A DNA stretch of 64,000 bases from contig NZ_JAAAPL010000003.1 of the NCBI RefSeq assembly GCF_011317445.1, forward strand, positions 186,001-250,000, in the 5' to 3' direction. The notes below the pieces were generated by a model that was not told the DNA's origin, did no database searches, and was given only the letters and a program-made list of their open reading frames with translations. Below are positions 47,339 to 56,900 of the stretch, one piece after another. Numbering within the stretch: the stretch's first letter is position 1; each line of letters begins with the position of its first letter. The position numbers and the translations under genes were made by a program. The stretch comes from Chelativorans multitrophicus. Its GTDB lineage: Bacteria; Pseudomonadota; Alphaproteobacteria; Rhizobiales; Rhizobiaceae.

Positions 47339-48280
47339 ATGACGGAGATGATCATCCGCAGGGTCGGGCTCCTCGCCCTCATCCTGTTTGCCGTGTCGTT
47401 CATGACGTTCATGATCGTGAACGTGCTGCCTGGTGACGTGGCGGCGGTCGTTCTCGGCGACGGTGCGAGTCCGGAACAGGTCCATCTCCTGCGCGAGAAG
47501 CTCGGGCTCAACGAGCCCGTGCTTACCCGTTTCGTCAGTTGGCTGGGCGACATGCTGCGCGGCGACTTCGGCGTGTCGCTGCTCTACGGCCAGCCCATAA
47601 AGCCTATGCTGGCGACGCGCCTCTACAACTCGCTCGTACTCGCCTTCCTGGCCCTGGTCCTTTCAGTGCCGGTCGCAATCCTGCTCGGCACGGTCACCGC
47701 GATGAAGCGCGGTTCCTGGATCGACAGGATCATCTCGTCGCTGACGGCGGTCACCTTCGCGCTGCCGGAATTCGTCAAGGGCCTCGCGCTGATTCTGGTC
47801 TTCGGCATCTGGCTGGAGGTGCTGCCCGGCTCGAGCCTGATCGAGGCCGGCCGCCACCCCTTGTCGCAGCCGCTGATCCTGGTGTTGCCGGTGCTCACCG
47901 TGGCCATCGGCATGCAACCCTATTTCGTGCAGATCACCCGCGCGGGCATGATTGAGGCCTTCCGGAGCGACTATGTGCGTACTGCGGTGCTCAAGGGCCT
48001 GCCGCCACATGTGGTGGCGCTCAAGCACGCACTGCGCAATGGCGTGCTGCCCGCCGTCGCCGTCATTGGCATGACGCTGGGCAACGCACTTGGAGGGCTC
48101 GTCGTCGTCGAGACGGTCTTCTCCTACCCCGGCATCGGACAGCTCATGGTCAGCGCCATATCGGCGCGCGACGTGCCTATCATTCAGTCGACGGTGATGA
48201 TTGTCGCGGCCGCCTACGCCGTCGGCAACCTTCTGGCCGACATCGTCTCCATCGCGCTCAACCCGCGACTGCGATACTGA
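47339..48280 (+). CDS. ABC transporter permease, DppB type
   Basis: Membrane subunit of 313 residues with six helices. GDGASPEQVHLLREKLGLNEP is the usual loop after the first helix, and the EAA motif is in FRSDYVRTAVLKGLPPHVVALKH. It partners the binding protein encoded before it and the DppC-type permease after it. The start may be 47339 or the ATG at 47348. Confidence 0.92.
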   Translation: MTEMIIRRVGLLALILFAVSFMTFMIVNVLPGDVAAVVLGDGASPEQVHLLREKLGLNEPVLTRFVSWLGDMLRGDFGVSLLYGQPIKPMLATRLYNSLVLAFLALVLSVPVAILLGTVTAMKRGSWIDRIISSLTAVTFALPEFVKGLALILVFGIWLEVLPGSSLIEAGRHPLSQPLILVLPVLTVAIGMQPYFVQITRAGMIEAFRSDYVRTAVLKGLPPHVVALKHALRNGVLPAVAVIGMTLGNALGGLVVVETVFSYPGIGQLMVSAISARDVPIIQSTVMIVAAAYAVGNLLADIVSIALNPRLRY

Positions 48281-48295
48281 CCGAGGACGCAGATC

Positions 48296-49162
48296 ATGCA
48301 AAACGCTTCTGCCAGCGCTTCCAGCCAGATCCCTCCCCTCCGCCGCTATCGGCTGCGCCCGGTTGACCTTGTGCTCGGGCCGGTCATCCTGGTGGTGTTC
48401 TTGATGCTGCTGGTGCCCGGCTGGATCGCCCCCGGCAGTCCGACCGAGTTCGACCCGATGGCATCGCTCATCCCCCCGGGCGGGGATTACCTCCTCGGCA
48501 CCGACGAGTTCGGCCGAGACGTGTACACGCGCATAGTCCACGGCGCCCGCCCGACGCTCATCGTCGCTTTCGCCGGCGCGGTGGTCGGCGTCATCCTGGG
48601 CACACTCACCGGCATGCTCGCGGGCTATGCCGGCGGACGAGTCGACGAGACATTGATGCGCTTTATGGATGCGTTGATGTCGTTTCCAACACTGATCCTC
48701 GCCACGCTCATCGTCGTGATGCTCGGTTCGAACCCGGTCAACGTGGTCGCCGCCCTGGCGGTGGTATTCTGGCCCCGCTCGGCGCGCATCGTACGGGCGG
48801 TGGCGATGGACGTCGCGCGGCGCGCTTTCATCGAGGCCGCCTGGGTGCGCGGCGAGAGCCATCTGTTCATCCTGTTTCGGGAGCTTCTGCCGAGCGTGAT
48901 GAACGTTGCGGTAATCGATCTCAGCCTGCGCATCACCTATGCGACCATGCTCTCGGCTTCGCTGTCCTATCTCGGTGTGGGCGTCCATCCCCCGACACCG
49001 GCCTGGGGCCTCATGGTCAAGGAGGGGCAGCAATTCATCCAGTTCGCCAGCTGGCTGGTGGTGGTGCCCTGCACGACGATCGCGATCGTGGCGGTGACTT
49101 GCGTGCTGCTCGGCGAACGCTTGCGCGAGCTGCTCGCGCCCGCCCACCGGGGGGAACAATGA
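48296..49162 (+). CDS. ABC transporter permease, DppC type
   Basis: Membrane subunit of 288 residues. The LLGTDEFGRDVYTRIVHGARPTL hallmark lies near residue 66, the EAA motif near RRAFIEAAWVRGESHLFILFRELLP, and the cytoplasmic N-terminus is extended and Arg-rich. The stop overlaps the start of the fused ATPase gene (four bases). Confidence 0.92.
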   Translation: MQNASASASSQIPPLRRYRLRPVDLVLGPVILVVFLMLLVPGWIAPGSPTEFDPMASLIPPGGDYLLGTDEFGRDVYTRIVHGARPTLIVAFAGAVVGVILGTLTGMLAGYAGGRVDETLMRFMDALMSFPTLILATLIVVMLGSNPVNVVAALAVVFWPRSARIVRAVAMDVARRAFIEAAWVRGESHLFILFRELLPSVMNVAVIDLSLRITYATMLSASLSYLGVGVHPPTPAWGLMVKEGQQFIQFASWLVVVPCTTIAIVAVTCVLLGERLRELLAPAHRGEQ

Positions 49163-51234
49163 TACAGCAGCGCCTGCCAACCGGCACGCCGATCCCCCTG
49201 CCCGACGCCACCCTTTGCGTGGACGGGCTCAGCATCAGCTATGGCGCCGCCAAGGTCGTCAGGGACGTGACGCTGCGCATCGCCCCCGGCGAGGCTTATG
49301 GCCTAATTGGTGAAAGCGGGTCGGGCAAGTCGACCATCGCATTCTCCGTGATGGGATATCTTAACGGCGGCACCGCGTCCGCCGGGCGCATCACGATTGC
49401 CGGCCACGATATCCTGACGCTGCCGGACCGTAAGCTGCGAAGACTTCGCGGCCCGGTCGTATCGATGGTCTTCCAGGACCCCATGAACGCGCTCAACCCG
49501 TCGATACGAGTGGGCGAGCAGATCGCCGAGGGAATCCGCTACCACACGGGAGCCGGAAAGGCGGAGGCCGAAGCACGCGCCATTGAGCTGATCGACCAAG
49601 TCAAGCTGCCGGAGCCCGAGGACATCGTTCGGCGCTACCCGCACCAGCTGTCCGGCGGTCAGCAGCAGCGTATCGTCATCGCAATGGCGCTGGCGCTGGA
49701 GCCCGCCTTGCTGATTCTCGACGAGCCGACCACTGGGCTGGACGTCACCACCGAAGCGACGATCCTCGATCTCATCACCGAGATAAAGCAACGCTCGAAT
49801 GTGGCGTTGCTTTTCATCAGCCACAATCTCGGCGTTGTGGCGCGCATGTGCGACCGCGTCGGCGTGCTCTATGCTGGCGACCTGATCGAGGAAGGACCGA
49901 CAGCGGAGGTTCTGCAACGGCCGAGTCACCCCTACACGCGCGGCCTCATCAGCGCGGTGCCCAGCATCGCCGGCGAATTGGAGATGGTAGGGATTCCCGG
50001 CAGCCTGCCGGATCTCACCGAGGTGCCCAAGGGCTGCATCTTCCGCGCCCGCTGCAGCATCGCCATTGCGGCGTGCGGCGAAGCGCCGGTCCCGATGGAG
50101 ACCGTGCGTCCAGGTCATGCCAGCCGCTGCCTGCGTTGGCGCGACTGCCTGGCCGAGCTGAACCCGCCACAGGCTGCGGCTGTGCGCGCGCCGCTCGACG
50201 GGGAGAAACGGCTGGAGATAGACTCGGTAATCCGCAGCTTCCCCGGAGCGCGGCGGCTGCCATTTCTTAAGCCCCGCCCGGCCGTCCAAGCGCTGCGTGG
50301 CGTGTCGCTCGATATCCGGGCCGGCGAGACGTTAGCCGTCGTAGGCGAAAGCGGCTCCGGTAAAAGCACCCTCGGGCGTCTGGTCGCCGGCCTTGACCGG
50401 CCAGCCGGTGGCACGATCCGCTTCGAAGGACGGGACGTCACCGCGCTGTCGCGCGAGCGCACTGTAGACGACCAGCGCGCCGTGCAATTTATCTTCCAGA
50501 ATCCGCATTCGGCACTCAACCCGCACCATACGGTGGAGGAGATCGTAGGCCGGCCCCTGCGCCTCTATCTCGGCCTACAGGGCACGGAGCTGCGCCGTCG
50601 GATCGTCGAGATCCTTCGCGCTGTGCGGCTCGGGGAACGTTACATGACCCGGGCGCCGCACGAGCTCTCAGGCGGCGAGAAGCAGCGCGTCTGCATTGCG
50701 CGCGCCTTTGCGGCCGAGCCTCGCCTCGTCGTCTGCGACGAGCCGACTTCGGCGCTCGACATCTCGGTTCAGGCTGCGATCCTCCAGGAGTTGCAGACGC
50801 TCCAGCGCGAATCCGCCCATCGCACGGCATACATGTTCATCACCCACGACCTCGGCGTCGTCCGGCAGATCGCCGACAGGGTCGCGGTGATGTACCTGGG
50901 CGAGATCGTCGAACTCGGCGCGACGCGCGACATCTTCAGCCGGCCTCAGCACCCCTACACGGAGGCCCTGCTCGCGGCCGTGCCGGAGCTGCGTCCCACG
51001 CGCGCCTCGCGCATGCGGCTGCAAGGCGTTGTGCCCCGACCGACCAATCCGCCCTCGGGATGCTCCTTCCACACACGCTGCCCCCGGCTCAAGGGCGACA
51101 TTTGCAGCCAGAAGGCGCCGCCGACCCGCTCGAAGGCGAGCGGGCACGCTATGCGCTGCCATCACGATATCAACACACTCAAGGCTCTGCAGAGTGCTGA
51201 GCTAGAAAACAGGACGGAGCCAGCGAGACCATGA
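49159..51234 (+). CDS. Fused dipeptide/opine-type ABC transporter double ATPase
   Basis: A 691-residue protein with two complete ATPase halves. The first has GESGSGKST, LSGGQQQRIVIAMAL and LLILDEPTTGLDV, and an oligopeptide C-extension with the CIFRARCSIA cysteines. The second (from about residue 350) has GESGSGKST, LSGGEKQRVCIARAF and LVVCDEPTSALD, with CSFHTRCP near the end. It serves the permeases encoded just before it. GGGGGGAA precedes ATG 49159. Its stop overlaps the next gene (ATGA). Confidence 0.92.
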   Translation: MIQQRLPTGTPIPLPDATLCVDGLSISYGAAKVVRDVTLRIAPGEAYGLIGESGSGKSTIAFSVMGYLNGGTASAGRITIAGHDILTLPDRKLRRLRGPVVSMVFQDPMNALNPSIRVGEQIAEGIRYHTGAGKAEAEARAIELIDQVKLPEPEDIVRRYPHQLSGGQQQRIVIAMALALEPALLILDEPTTGLDVTTEATILDLITEIKQRSNVALLFISHNLGVVARMCDRVGVLYAGDLIEEGPTAEVLQRPSHPYTRGLISAVPSIAGELEMVGIPGSLPDLTEVPKGCIFRARCSIAIAACGEAPVPMETVRPGHASRCLRWRDCLAELNPPQAAAVRAPLDGEKRLEIDSVIRSFPGARRLPFLKPRPAVQALRGVSLDIRAGETLAVVGESGSGKSTLGRLVAGLDRPAGGTIRFEGRDVTALSRERTVDDQRAVQFIFQNPHSALNPHHTVEEIVGRPLRLYLGLQGTELRRRIVEILRAVRLGERYMTRAPHELSGGEKQRVCIARAFAAEPRLVVCDEPTSALDISVQAAILQELQTLQRESAHRTAYMFITHDLGVVRQIADRVAVMYLGEIVELGATRDIFSRPQHPYTEALLAAVPELRPTRASRMRLQGVVPRPTNPPSGCSFHTRCPRLKGDICSQKAPPTRSKASGHAMRCHHDINTLKALQSAELENRTEPARP

Positions 51235-53183
51235 CCTCCGCATTCAAGCATCTCCTCTCGCCGATCCGGATCGGCAACAACCTCGTCCGCAACCGCTCCA
51301 TGTCGACAGCGCACGGCACTGGCTACGCCGTCGACGGAAAGATCTCGGACCAGCTGATAGAATACCACATGGCCCGGGCCAGGGGCGGTATCGGCCTGAT
51401 CGTGTTGGAAGCGACGGGCGTCAACGCCGCGCCAATCGGCGCCAAGGGCGGCTCCTATCTGCGCAATTCGGACGACAGCGTCCTTCCCGGCTACCGCAAG
51501 CTGTCGAAGGCGCTGCACGAGGAGGGAGTCGTGGTCTACACGATGCTCTCGCACTCCGGCCGCAATACTACGATGGGGATTAACGGCACACCGCCCCGCG
51601 CTCCCTCGCCGATCCCCTTCGATCGCGCGCGCGACATTCCGCGCCCGCTCGAAATCGAGGAGATCAAAGGTATCGTGAAAGCGTTCGCCGACGCCGCGTG
51701 CCGAGCGCGCGAGGGCGGGCTGGACGGCGTCGAACTCTCCTACACCCACGGCAATCTGGTGCAGCAGTTCCTGTCACCGCTGACCAACATCCGCGAGGAC
51801 GAATATGGCGGCTCGGAGGAGAACCGCCTGCGCCTGGCGCGCGAGATCCTGGAAGCGGTGCGCACGGCGCTCGGCGACGATTACACGCTCGGCATACGCT
51901 TCTCCGCCGATGAACTGGTTCCCGGCGGCTACACGATCGATGATGGCGAGCGCTATGCCCGCATGATGGTTGAGTGGGGCAAGCTCGACTACGTATCCGT
52001 CTCGGCCGGCACCAACGGCTCGATGTGGAGCCGCTCCATCCACTATCCGAGCATCTCGATGCCGGAAAAGGTGCTCATCCCTTATTCGAAGCGGGTGAAG
52101 CAGGCCGTCGACGTGCCGGTCTTCTGCATCGGCAAGATCACCGATCCCGCCGAGGCGGAGGGCATACTTGCGCAAGGCGAGGCCGACATTGTCGGCATGA
52201 CCCGCGCCCACATTGCCGAGCCCGCCATCATCCGCAAGCTGATGGATGACCGGATCGAGGATATCCGGCCCTGCATCCACTGGAACGAGGGGTGCTTCGC
52301 ACGCAAGCAGCGCGGTGGCGATCTCGGCTGCGTCTTCAATCCCCGTACCGGCCGAGAGGCCGATTGGGACCCGATAGTGCCGGTTGAAGACTACAAGACG
52401 GTGATGATCATCGGCGGCGGTCCCGCCGGCCTCGAGGCGGGCCGCGTTGCAGCCAAGCGCGGGCACGACGTCGTCCTGCACGAAAAGCTGGACGTTCTCG
52501 GCGGCCAGGTTCGCCAGCTGGCGCTGACGCCCCATCGCCGCGACTACCGCATCCTGACGGACTGGCTGGAGAGGCAGGCGCGCAAGGCGGGCGTGCTGAT
52601 CCGCACCGGCAGCGAGATGACTGCGGAGAAGGTGCTCGAAGCTGCGCCGGATGTCGTCATAATCGCCACGGGGGCAAAAGACACGCTACCGCGCATCAAG
52701 GGCGCGGATCGTCCGGGTGTCATAACGGCCCGGCAGCTGCTGGACGGCGCGAATGTCGGCAAGAGGGTGGTGGTTGGCGACTGGGACGGCCGAAACATGG
52801 GCATGTCGATCGCCGAGCACCTCGCCGTACGCGGCCACGAGGTCGAGATCGTCTCGACCACCATGTATATCGGTGAGGACGCCGAGCTGATGACCTGGCA
52901 CCCGGCCTATGAACGGCTGCAGAATCTCGGGGTGAAGCTTACCGCCCTTGCCGAGCTGGTGGAGGTGCGTGATGGCGCCGCCGTCGTGCGCGCGCTCAAC
53001 GGTGCGCTGACCGAGGTGGCGTGCGACAACGTCGTCACCTGCACGCGCGGCAGCGCCGCCGAGGACCTTTATCTCGGCCTCAAAGGCAAGGTGCCGCACC
53101 TCTATACAATCGGCGACGCCTTCACGCCGCGGCAGCTGGAACAAGCCGTCTACGAAGGAGCGAAAGTTGCCCGCCAGATATAG
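51231..53183 (+). CDS. NADH:flavin oxidoreductase, TMADH/2,4-dienoyl-CoA reductase/StcD-like
   Basis: Two-part flavoprotein of 650 residues. An N-terminal old-yellow-enzyme TIM barrel (about 1-370; FMN; active-site stretch YTHGNLVQQFLSP) is followed by an FAD/NAD(P) domain (MIIGGGPAGLEAGRVAAKRG near residue 390). The cluster-binding segment has Cys348, Cys355 and Cys367 but Trp351 where 2,4-dienoyl-CoA reductases and trimethylamine dehydrogenase have the second Cys, so the [4Fe-4S] site is altered. Relatives demethylate N-methylated compounds (N-methylproline, dimethylglycine, trimethylamine) or reduce enoyl thioesters. Co-transcription with an opine-type importer favours an N-substituted amino-acid substrate. 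Confidence 0.85.
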   Translation: MTSAFKHLLSPIRIGNNLVRNRSMSTAHGTGYAVDGKISDQLIEYHMARARGGIGLIVLEATGVNAAPIGAKGGSYLRNSDDSVLPGYRKLSKALHEEGVVVYTMLSHSGRNTTMGINGTPPRAPSPIPFDRARDIPRPLEIEEIKGIVKAFADAACRAREGGLDGVELSYTHGNLVQQFLSPLTNIREDEYGGSEENRLRLAREILEAVRTALGDDYTLGIRFSADELVPGGYTIDDGERYARMMVEWGKLDYVSVSAGTNGSMWSRSIHYPSISMPEKVLIPYSKRVKQAVDVPVFCIGKITDPAEAEGILAQGEADIVGMTRAHIAEPAIIRKLMDDRIEDIRPCIHWNEGCFARKQRGGDLGCVFNPRTGREADWDPIVPVEDYKTVMIIGGGPAGLEAGRVAAKRGHDVVLHEKLDVLGGQVRQLALTPHRRDYRILTDWLERQARKAGVLIRTGSEMTAEKVLEAAPDVVIIATGAKDTLPRIKGADRPGVITARQLLDGANVGKRVVVGDWDGRNMGMSIAEHLAVRGHEVEIVSTTMYIGEDAELMTWHPAYERLQNLGVKLTALAELVEVRDGAAVVRALNGALTEVACDNVVTCTRGSAAEDLYLGLKGKVPHLYTIGDAFTPRQLEQAVYEGAKVARQI

Positions 53184-53224
53184 ACCGGGGGCATATCTGG
53201 CGGAAACAGCTGAAGGAGGCCATC

Positions 53225-54073
53225 ATGACTGATCCGCTTGTCGACCCCGCCTGGCTCACCGCACGGCTGGACGATCCGCTGGTCGTGCCGCTCGACTGCA
53301 CCTGGTACGTGCCGGAGGTGGGAATTTCGGGCCGTGCTCGCTTCGAAGAAGGCCATGTCCCCGGCGCGGTCTATGTCGATCTCGACGAAATCTCCGACTC
53401 CGCCTCGCCCTATGTCAACATGATGTGCACGTCCGAGACCTTCGAACGCGTCATGAGCGCGCTCGGCATCGGCAGCGACACCCATGTCGTGGTCTACAAC
53501 GCCAACTACGTCTCCGCGCGCCTGTGGTGGATGTTCAGGCATTTCGGCCACGAGGAGGTGTCGATCCTCGACGGCGGCTGGGCGCGCTGGCTGGCGGAGA
53601 GACGCCCCGTCGAGACCGGCCCTGCACGGCCACGGCCGCTCCGCCGGTTCGTCGCCGGAAAGCCCAAGAATGACATTGTAACAGCAGAGATCGTCCTCAA
53701 CGCTCTCCGGTCAGGCGATGCGCAGGTGGTCGACGTTCGCCCCAGGGGCAAGTTCGACGGCACCGAACCGACCGGCTATCCCGGCGTTTTGCCTGGCCAC
53801 ATGCCCGGCGCGGTGAATATCCCCTGGGCCGAGCTCTTCACCGCCGATGCCGAGCGGCGCTTCATTGCGCCCGACCGGTTCGAGGCGCTTCTGGCCGAAA
53901 GAGGCGTTGACGCGGACAGGCCGATCATCGCCACCTGCGGCTCCGGCGTCACGGCCGCTATCCTGGCGTTCCACCTCGAACGCATCGGCAGGCATGGCTG
54001 GCACATCTATGACGGCTCCTGGCACGAGTGGGGCCAGCGGGACGATCTACCCAAGGAGACGTCGAATGGCTGA
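53225..54073 (+). CDS. 3-mercaptopyruvate/thiosulfate sulfurtransferase (two rhodanese domains)
   Basis: A tandem rhodanese enzyme of 282 residues that moves sulfane sulfur from 3-mercaptopyruvate or thiosulfate to a thiol or cyanide. The second domain has the active-site loop CGSGVTA with Cys238, the form typical of mercaptopyruvate sulfurtransferases; the first domain (PLDCTWYVPEVG) is inactive as usual. ATG 53225 has GAAGGAGG close by. The stop overlaps the start of the following PLP enzyme gene. Context suggests sulfur handling linked to that lyase. Confidence 0.9.
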   Translation: MTDPLVDPAWLTARLDDPLVVPLDCTWYVPEVGISGRARFEEGHVPGAVYVDLDEISDSASPYVNMMCTSETFERVMSALGIGSDTHVVVYNANYVSARLWWMFRHFGHEEVSILDGGWARWLAERRPVETGPARPRPLRRFVAGKPKNDIVTAEIVLNALRSGDAQVVDVRPRGKFDGTEPTGYPGVLPGHMPGAVNIPWAELFTADAERRFIAPDRFEALLAERGVDADRPIIATCGSGVTAAILAFHLERIGRHGWHIYDGSWHEWGQRDDLPKETSNG

Positions 54074-55232
54074 GAACAACGAGGACATGCGCACGACGCT
54101 GGTCCATGCGGGGCGAGGTCCGCAATACCGGGGAAACACGGTCAGCCCGCCCGTGCACCGCGCGTCGACCTTCCTGTTCGACACTCTCGCTGAGATGGAC
54201 CAGGCATCGAAGACGCCCTTCCGCGGCGTCTTCTACGGCCGCAACGGCACGCCAACATCGGTGGCGTTCGAGGATGCCATGGCCAAAATCTCCAACGCCC
54301 ACGGCGCGATTGCGACGGCCTCGGGCGTATCCGCCATCATGGGGGTCATGCTCGGCCTGCTGAACAGCGGCGACCATGTGCTGATACCTGACAGCGTCTA
54401 TGACATCGTTCGGCGTTCGGCCGACGGCATGCTGGCCCGCATGGGTATTGAATACGAGTATTACGACCCAGTGGTAGGCGCGGGCATCGAGAGCCTGCTG
54501 CGGCCGAACACCCGGCTCATCTATCTGGAATCGCCCGGCTCCGGCACCTTCGAGGTGCAGGACGTTCCTGCTATCGTCGCGGTTGCGAAGGCGCGCAACA
54601 TCCGTACCGCCATCGACAACACCTGGGCGACACCCGTCTTCTTCCGCCCGCTCGAGCTCGGCGTCGACGCCGTCATCGAAGCAGGCACGAAATACATCGT
54701 CGGACATTCCGATGCGATGCTGGGCGTCGTCGCTGCCAACGAACTGACCTATGGCCCGATCCGTCAGGCGATTCGCGATTTCGGCGCGGTCGTCGGTACC
54801 GAGGAAGCCAATCTGGGCCTGCGCGGGTTGCGCACCATGGAAGTGCGGCTGCAGCGCCATTTCGCCGCCGCGCTGGAGATAGCCACATGGCTGGAAGGTC
54901 AGCCCGGCGTTGCGCGGGTGATGCACCCGGCGCTACCCTCCTTCCCCGGCCACACATTGTGGAAGCGCGACTTCAGCGGCGCCTCCGGCCTCTTTTCGAT
55001 CGAGCTTGCGAACCGCGACCCGGCGGCGATGACACGATTCGTTGACAGCCTTAAGCTTTTCAAGATCGGCTTCAGCTGGGGCGGCTTCGAAAGCCTCGTG
55101 CTTCCCGCCCATCCCGAAAGGCGGAAGGTAGCGGTGTGGACGGGCGGTCCAGTCGTGCGCTTTCATATCGGGCTGGAAGCAATTGACGACCTCAAGGCCG
55201 ACCTCGCCGCAGCGCTGCCGCTGATCGCCTGA
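54066..55232 (+). CDS. Cystathionine beta-lyase-type PLP enzyme
   Basis: Cys/Met-metabolism PLP enzyme, 388 residues. Lys209 (in EAGTKYIVGHSD) is the PLP Schiff-base residue, and YGRNGTPT (58-65) and SGVSA bind the phosphate. The form is like MetC beta-lyases that cleave C-S bonds to pyruvate, ammonia and a thiol; gamma-lyases are a close alternative. Being last in a transporter operon and next to a sulfurtransferase, it may act on an imported thioether amino acid rather than in methionine synthesis. AAGGAG precedes ATG 54066. Confidence 0.88.
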   Translation: MAENNEDMRTTLVHAGRGPQYRGNTVSPPVHRASTFLFDTLAEMDQASKTPFRGVFYGRNGTPTSVAFEDAMAKISNAHGAIATASGVSAIMGVMLGLLNSGDHVLIPDSVYDIVRRSADGMLARMGIEYEYYDPVVGAGIESLLRPNTRLIYLESPGSGTFEVQDVPAIVAVAKARNIRTAIDNTWATPVFFRPLELGVDAVIEAGTKYIVGHSDAMLGVVAANELTYGPIRQAIRDFGAVVGTEEANLGLRGLRTMEVRLQRHFAAALEIATWLEGQPGVARVMHPALPSFPGHTLWKRDFSGASGLFSIELANRDPAAMTRFVDSLKLFKIGFSWGGFESLVLPAHPERRKVAVWTGGPVVRFHIGLEAIDDLKADLAAALPLIA

Positions 55233-55334
55233 TTTCGCGTGTTTTCAACGCGCTGCTAATCAGCCGGTAGAGGGCGGCCGTTGCGAGGAAAAAGGCGCGC
55301 TACGCAATCTTCGGGATCCCCTTATTAGAGCGGA

Positions 55335-56783
55335 ATGACAACTTCAGGCGAGTCTGACTTTGATGGAACCAGAAAAGCATTGGACATGGTGAGCAAGGAC
55401 AGCTTCCTCCCCGCAGACGAAATCCGCAGCGCATTCTCTGCGGCCATGTCCGCGATGTACCGCACGGAAGTGCCTGCCTATGGTACTCTCCTGTCGCTCG
55501 TCGCCGAAGTAAACCAACGCACCCTCGCCGAGAATCCAGAGCTGCGCGAGCGACTCGAGGTGACGGATTCGCTCGACCGCATCTCAGAGGAGCGGCACGG
55601 CGCCATCCGGCTCGGGCGCGCAGACGAGCTTTCCATGATGCGACGGGCATTCGCGGTCATGGGAATGTTTCCAGTTGGGTATTACGATCTCAGCGAAGCG
55701 GGCGTCCCTGTTCATTCCACGGCGTTCCGGCCCTTCGACGGAGCTGCGCTGAGCATCAATCCGTTCCGGGTCTTTACGTCGCTGCTGCGGCTCGACCTGA
55801 TCGAAGACGCAGAGCTGCGTGAGGATGCGCGGGCGATCCTCGAGCGGCGCCAGATTTTCACGCCGCGCGCAATGGAGCTGATCGAGAAGGCCGAGGCTGG
55901 AGGCGGGCTTGAGGCTGACGACGCCACGCTCTTCGTGACTGAACTGCTGGAGACCTTCCAGTGGCACTCCCAAGCCAGCGTGGATCATCAACTCTATAGG
56001 CGACTTCATTCCGCCCATCGGCTGATTGCAGATGTGGTTTCCTTCCGCGGCCCGCATATCAACCACCTGACGCCCCGCACCCTCGACATCGATGAAGTTC
56101 AGCGGCTTATGCCGGAGCGTGGCATCGTACCGAAGGCCGTCATCGAAGGGCCGCCGTCGCGTGCCTGCCCCATCCTGCTGCGCCAGACGTCTTTCAAGGC
56201 GCTGGAGGAGCCTGTCGCCTTCCTCCAGCAGGGTAGCGGACGGGTAGCAGGCTCTCACACGGCCCGGTTCGGCGAGATCGAGCAGCGCGGCGTCGCGCTC
56301 ACGCCGAAAGGGCGCAAGCTCTACGACCGGCTCCTAGGCGAGGCACGGAAAAATGCCCGCCCGGCCGCCGACGGCTCCAACGCAGCGGACTACCGGAGCG
56401 CGCTGGAGATCGCCTTCCTGAACTTCCCCGATACTTGGGACGAGATCAGGCGGCAGGGCCTGGGATATTTCACCTATCGTGTGGAAGAGCCCGTCCTGGG
56501 AACGGCCTTGCATGCTACCGGAAAATCGTTCGACGAACTCGTAGAAGCCGGAGCCGTCGCGTGCGATCCGATCGTATATGAAGATTTCCTCCCGGTCAGC
56601 GCGGCAGGCATCTTCCAGTCGAATCTTGGCGACGACGATGCTCAGGAGTTCTCGCCCAGCCCGAACCAGAGGACGTTCGAGGAAGCGCTCGGCGTCAATG
56701 TGCTCAACGAGTTCGAGCACTATGCGGAGCTTGAGAGGCGTTCGATCGAACGCTGTCTGTTGCGGTTGTCGGCGGCGGCATGA
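55335..56783 (+). CDS. hglS: 2-oxoadipate dioxygenase/decarboxylase family protein (HglS/YdcJ, DUF1338)
   Basis: Fe(II) enzyme of the DUF1338 family; the Pseudomonas putida member HglS turns 2-oxoadipate into 2-hydroxyglutarate in D-lysine breakdown. His88, Arg92, His244 and Glu314 lie at positions that fit the recalled HglS metal and substrate residues (H70, R74, H226, E294) after an N-terminal offset. ATG 55335 gives 482 residues; the ATG at 55386 would give 465, nearer the family length. The aldehyde dehydrogenase and aminotransferase genes that follow supply the preceding steps, which supports the assignment. Confidence 0.85.
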   Translation: MTTSGESDFDGTRKALDMVSKDSFLPADEIRSAFSAAMSAMYRTEVPAYGTLLSLVAEVNQRTLAENPELRERLEVTDSLDRISEERHGAIRLGRADELSMMRRAFAVMGMFPVGYYDLSEAGVPVHSTAFRPFDGAALSINPFRVFTSLLRLDLIEDAELREDARAILERRQIFTPRAMELIEKAEAGGGLEADDATLFVTELLETFQWHSQASVDHQLYRRLHSAHRLIADVVSFRGPHINHLTPRTLDIDEVQRLMPERGIVPKAVIEGPPSRACPILLRQTSFKALEEPVAFLQQGSGRVAGSHTARFGEIEQRGVALTPKGRKLYDRLLGEARKNARPAADGSNAADYRSALEIAFLNFPDTWDEIRRQGLGYFTYRVEEPVLGTALHATGKSFDELVEAGAVACDPIVYEDFLPVSAAGIFQSNLGDDDAQEFSPSPNQRTFEEALGVNVLNEFEHYAELERRSIERCLLRLSAAA

Positions 56784-56900
56784 GCCGGATCGCGCCTTTG
56801 CACCTTGAGGCGTTGGGCCGCTTGCTCGGCCCGAGCCAGCGTGTTCAAGAAGCATACCTCACGGCAGCTATCGGAACAATCAGACTCGAAGGAACTGACA

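Noticed and set aside
47663-49180. 505-codon minus-strand frame opposite the second permease pair
   Set aside because: Rich in His/Arg/Asp/Gln with no domain. It is the complement of strongly coding permease genes with clear motifs.
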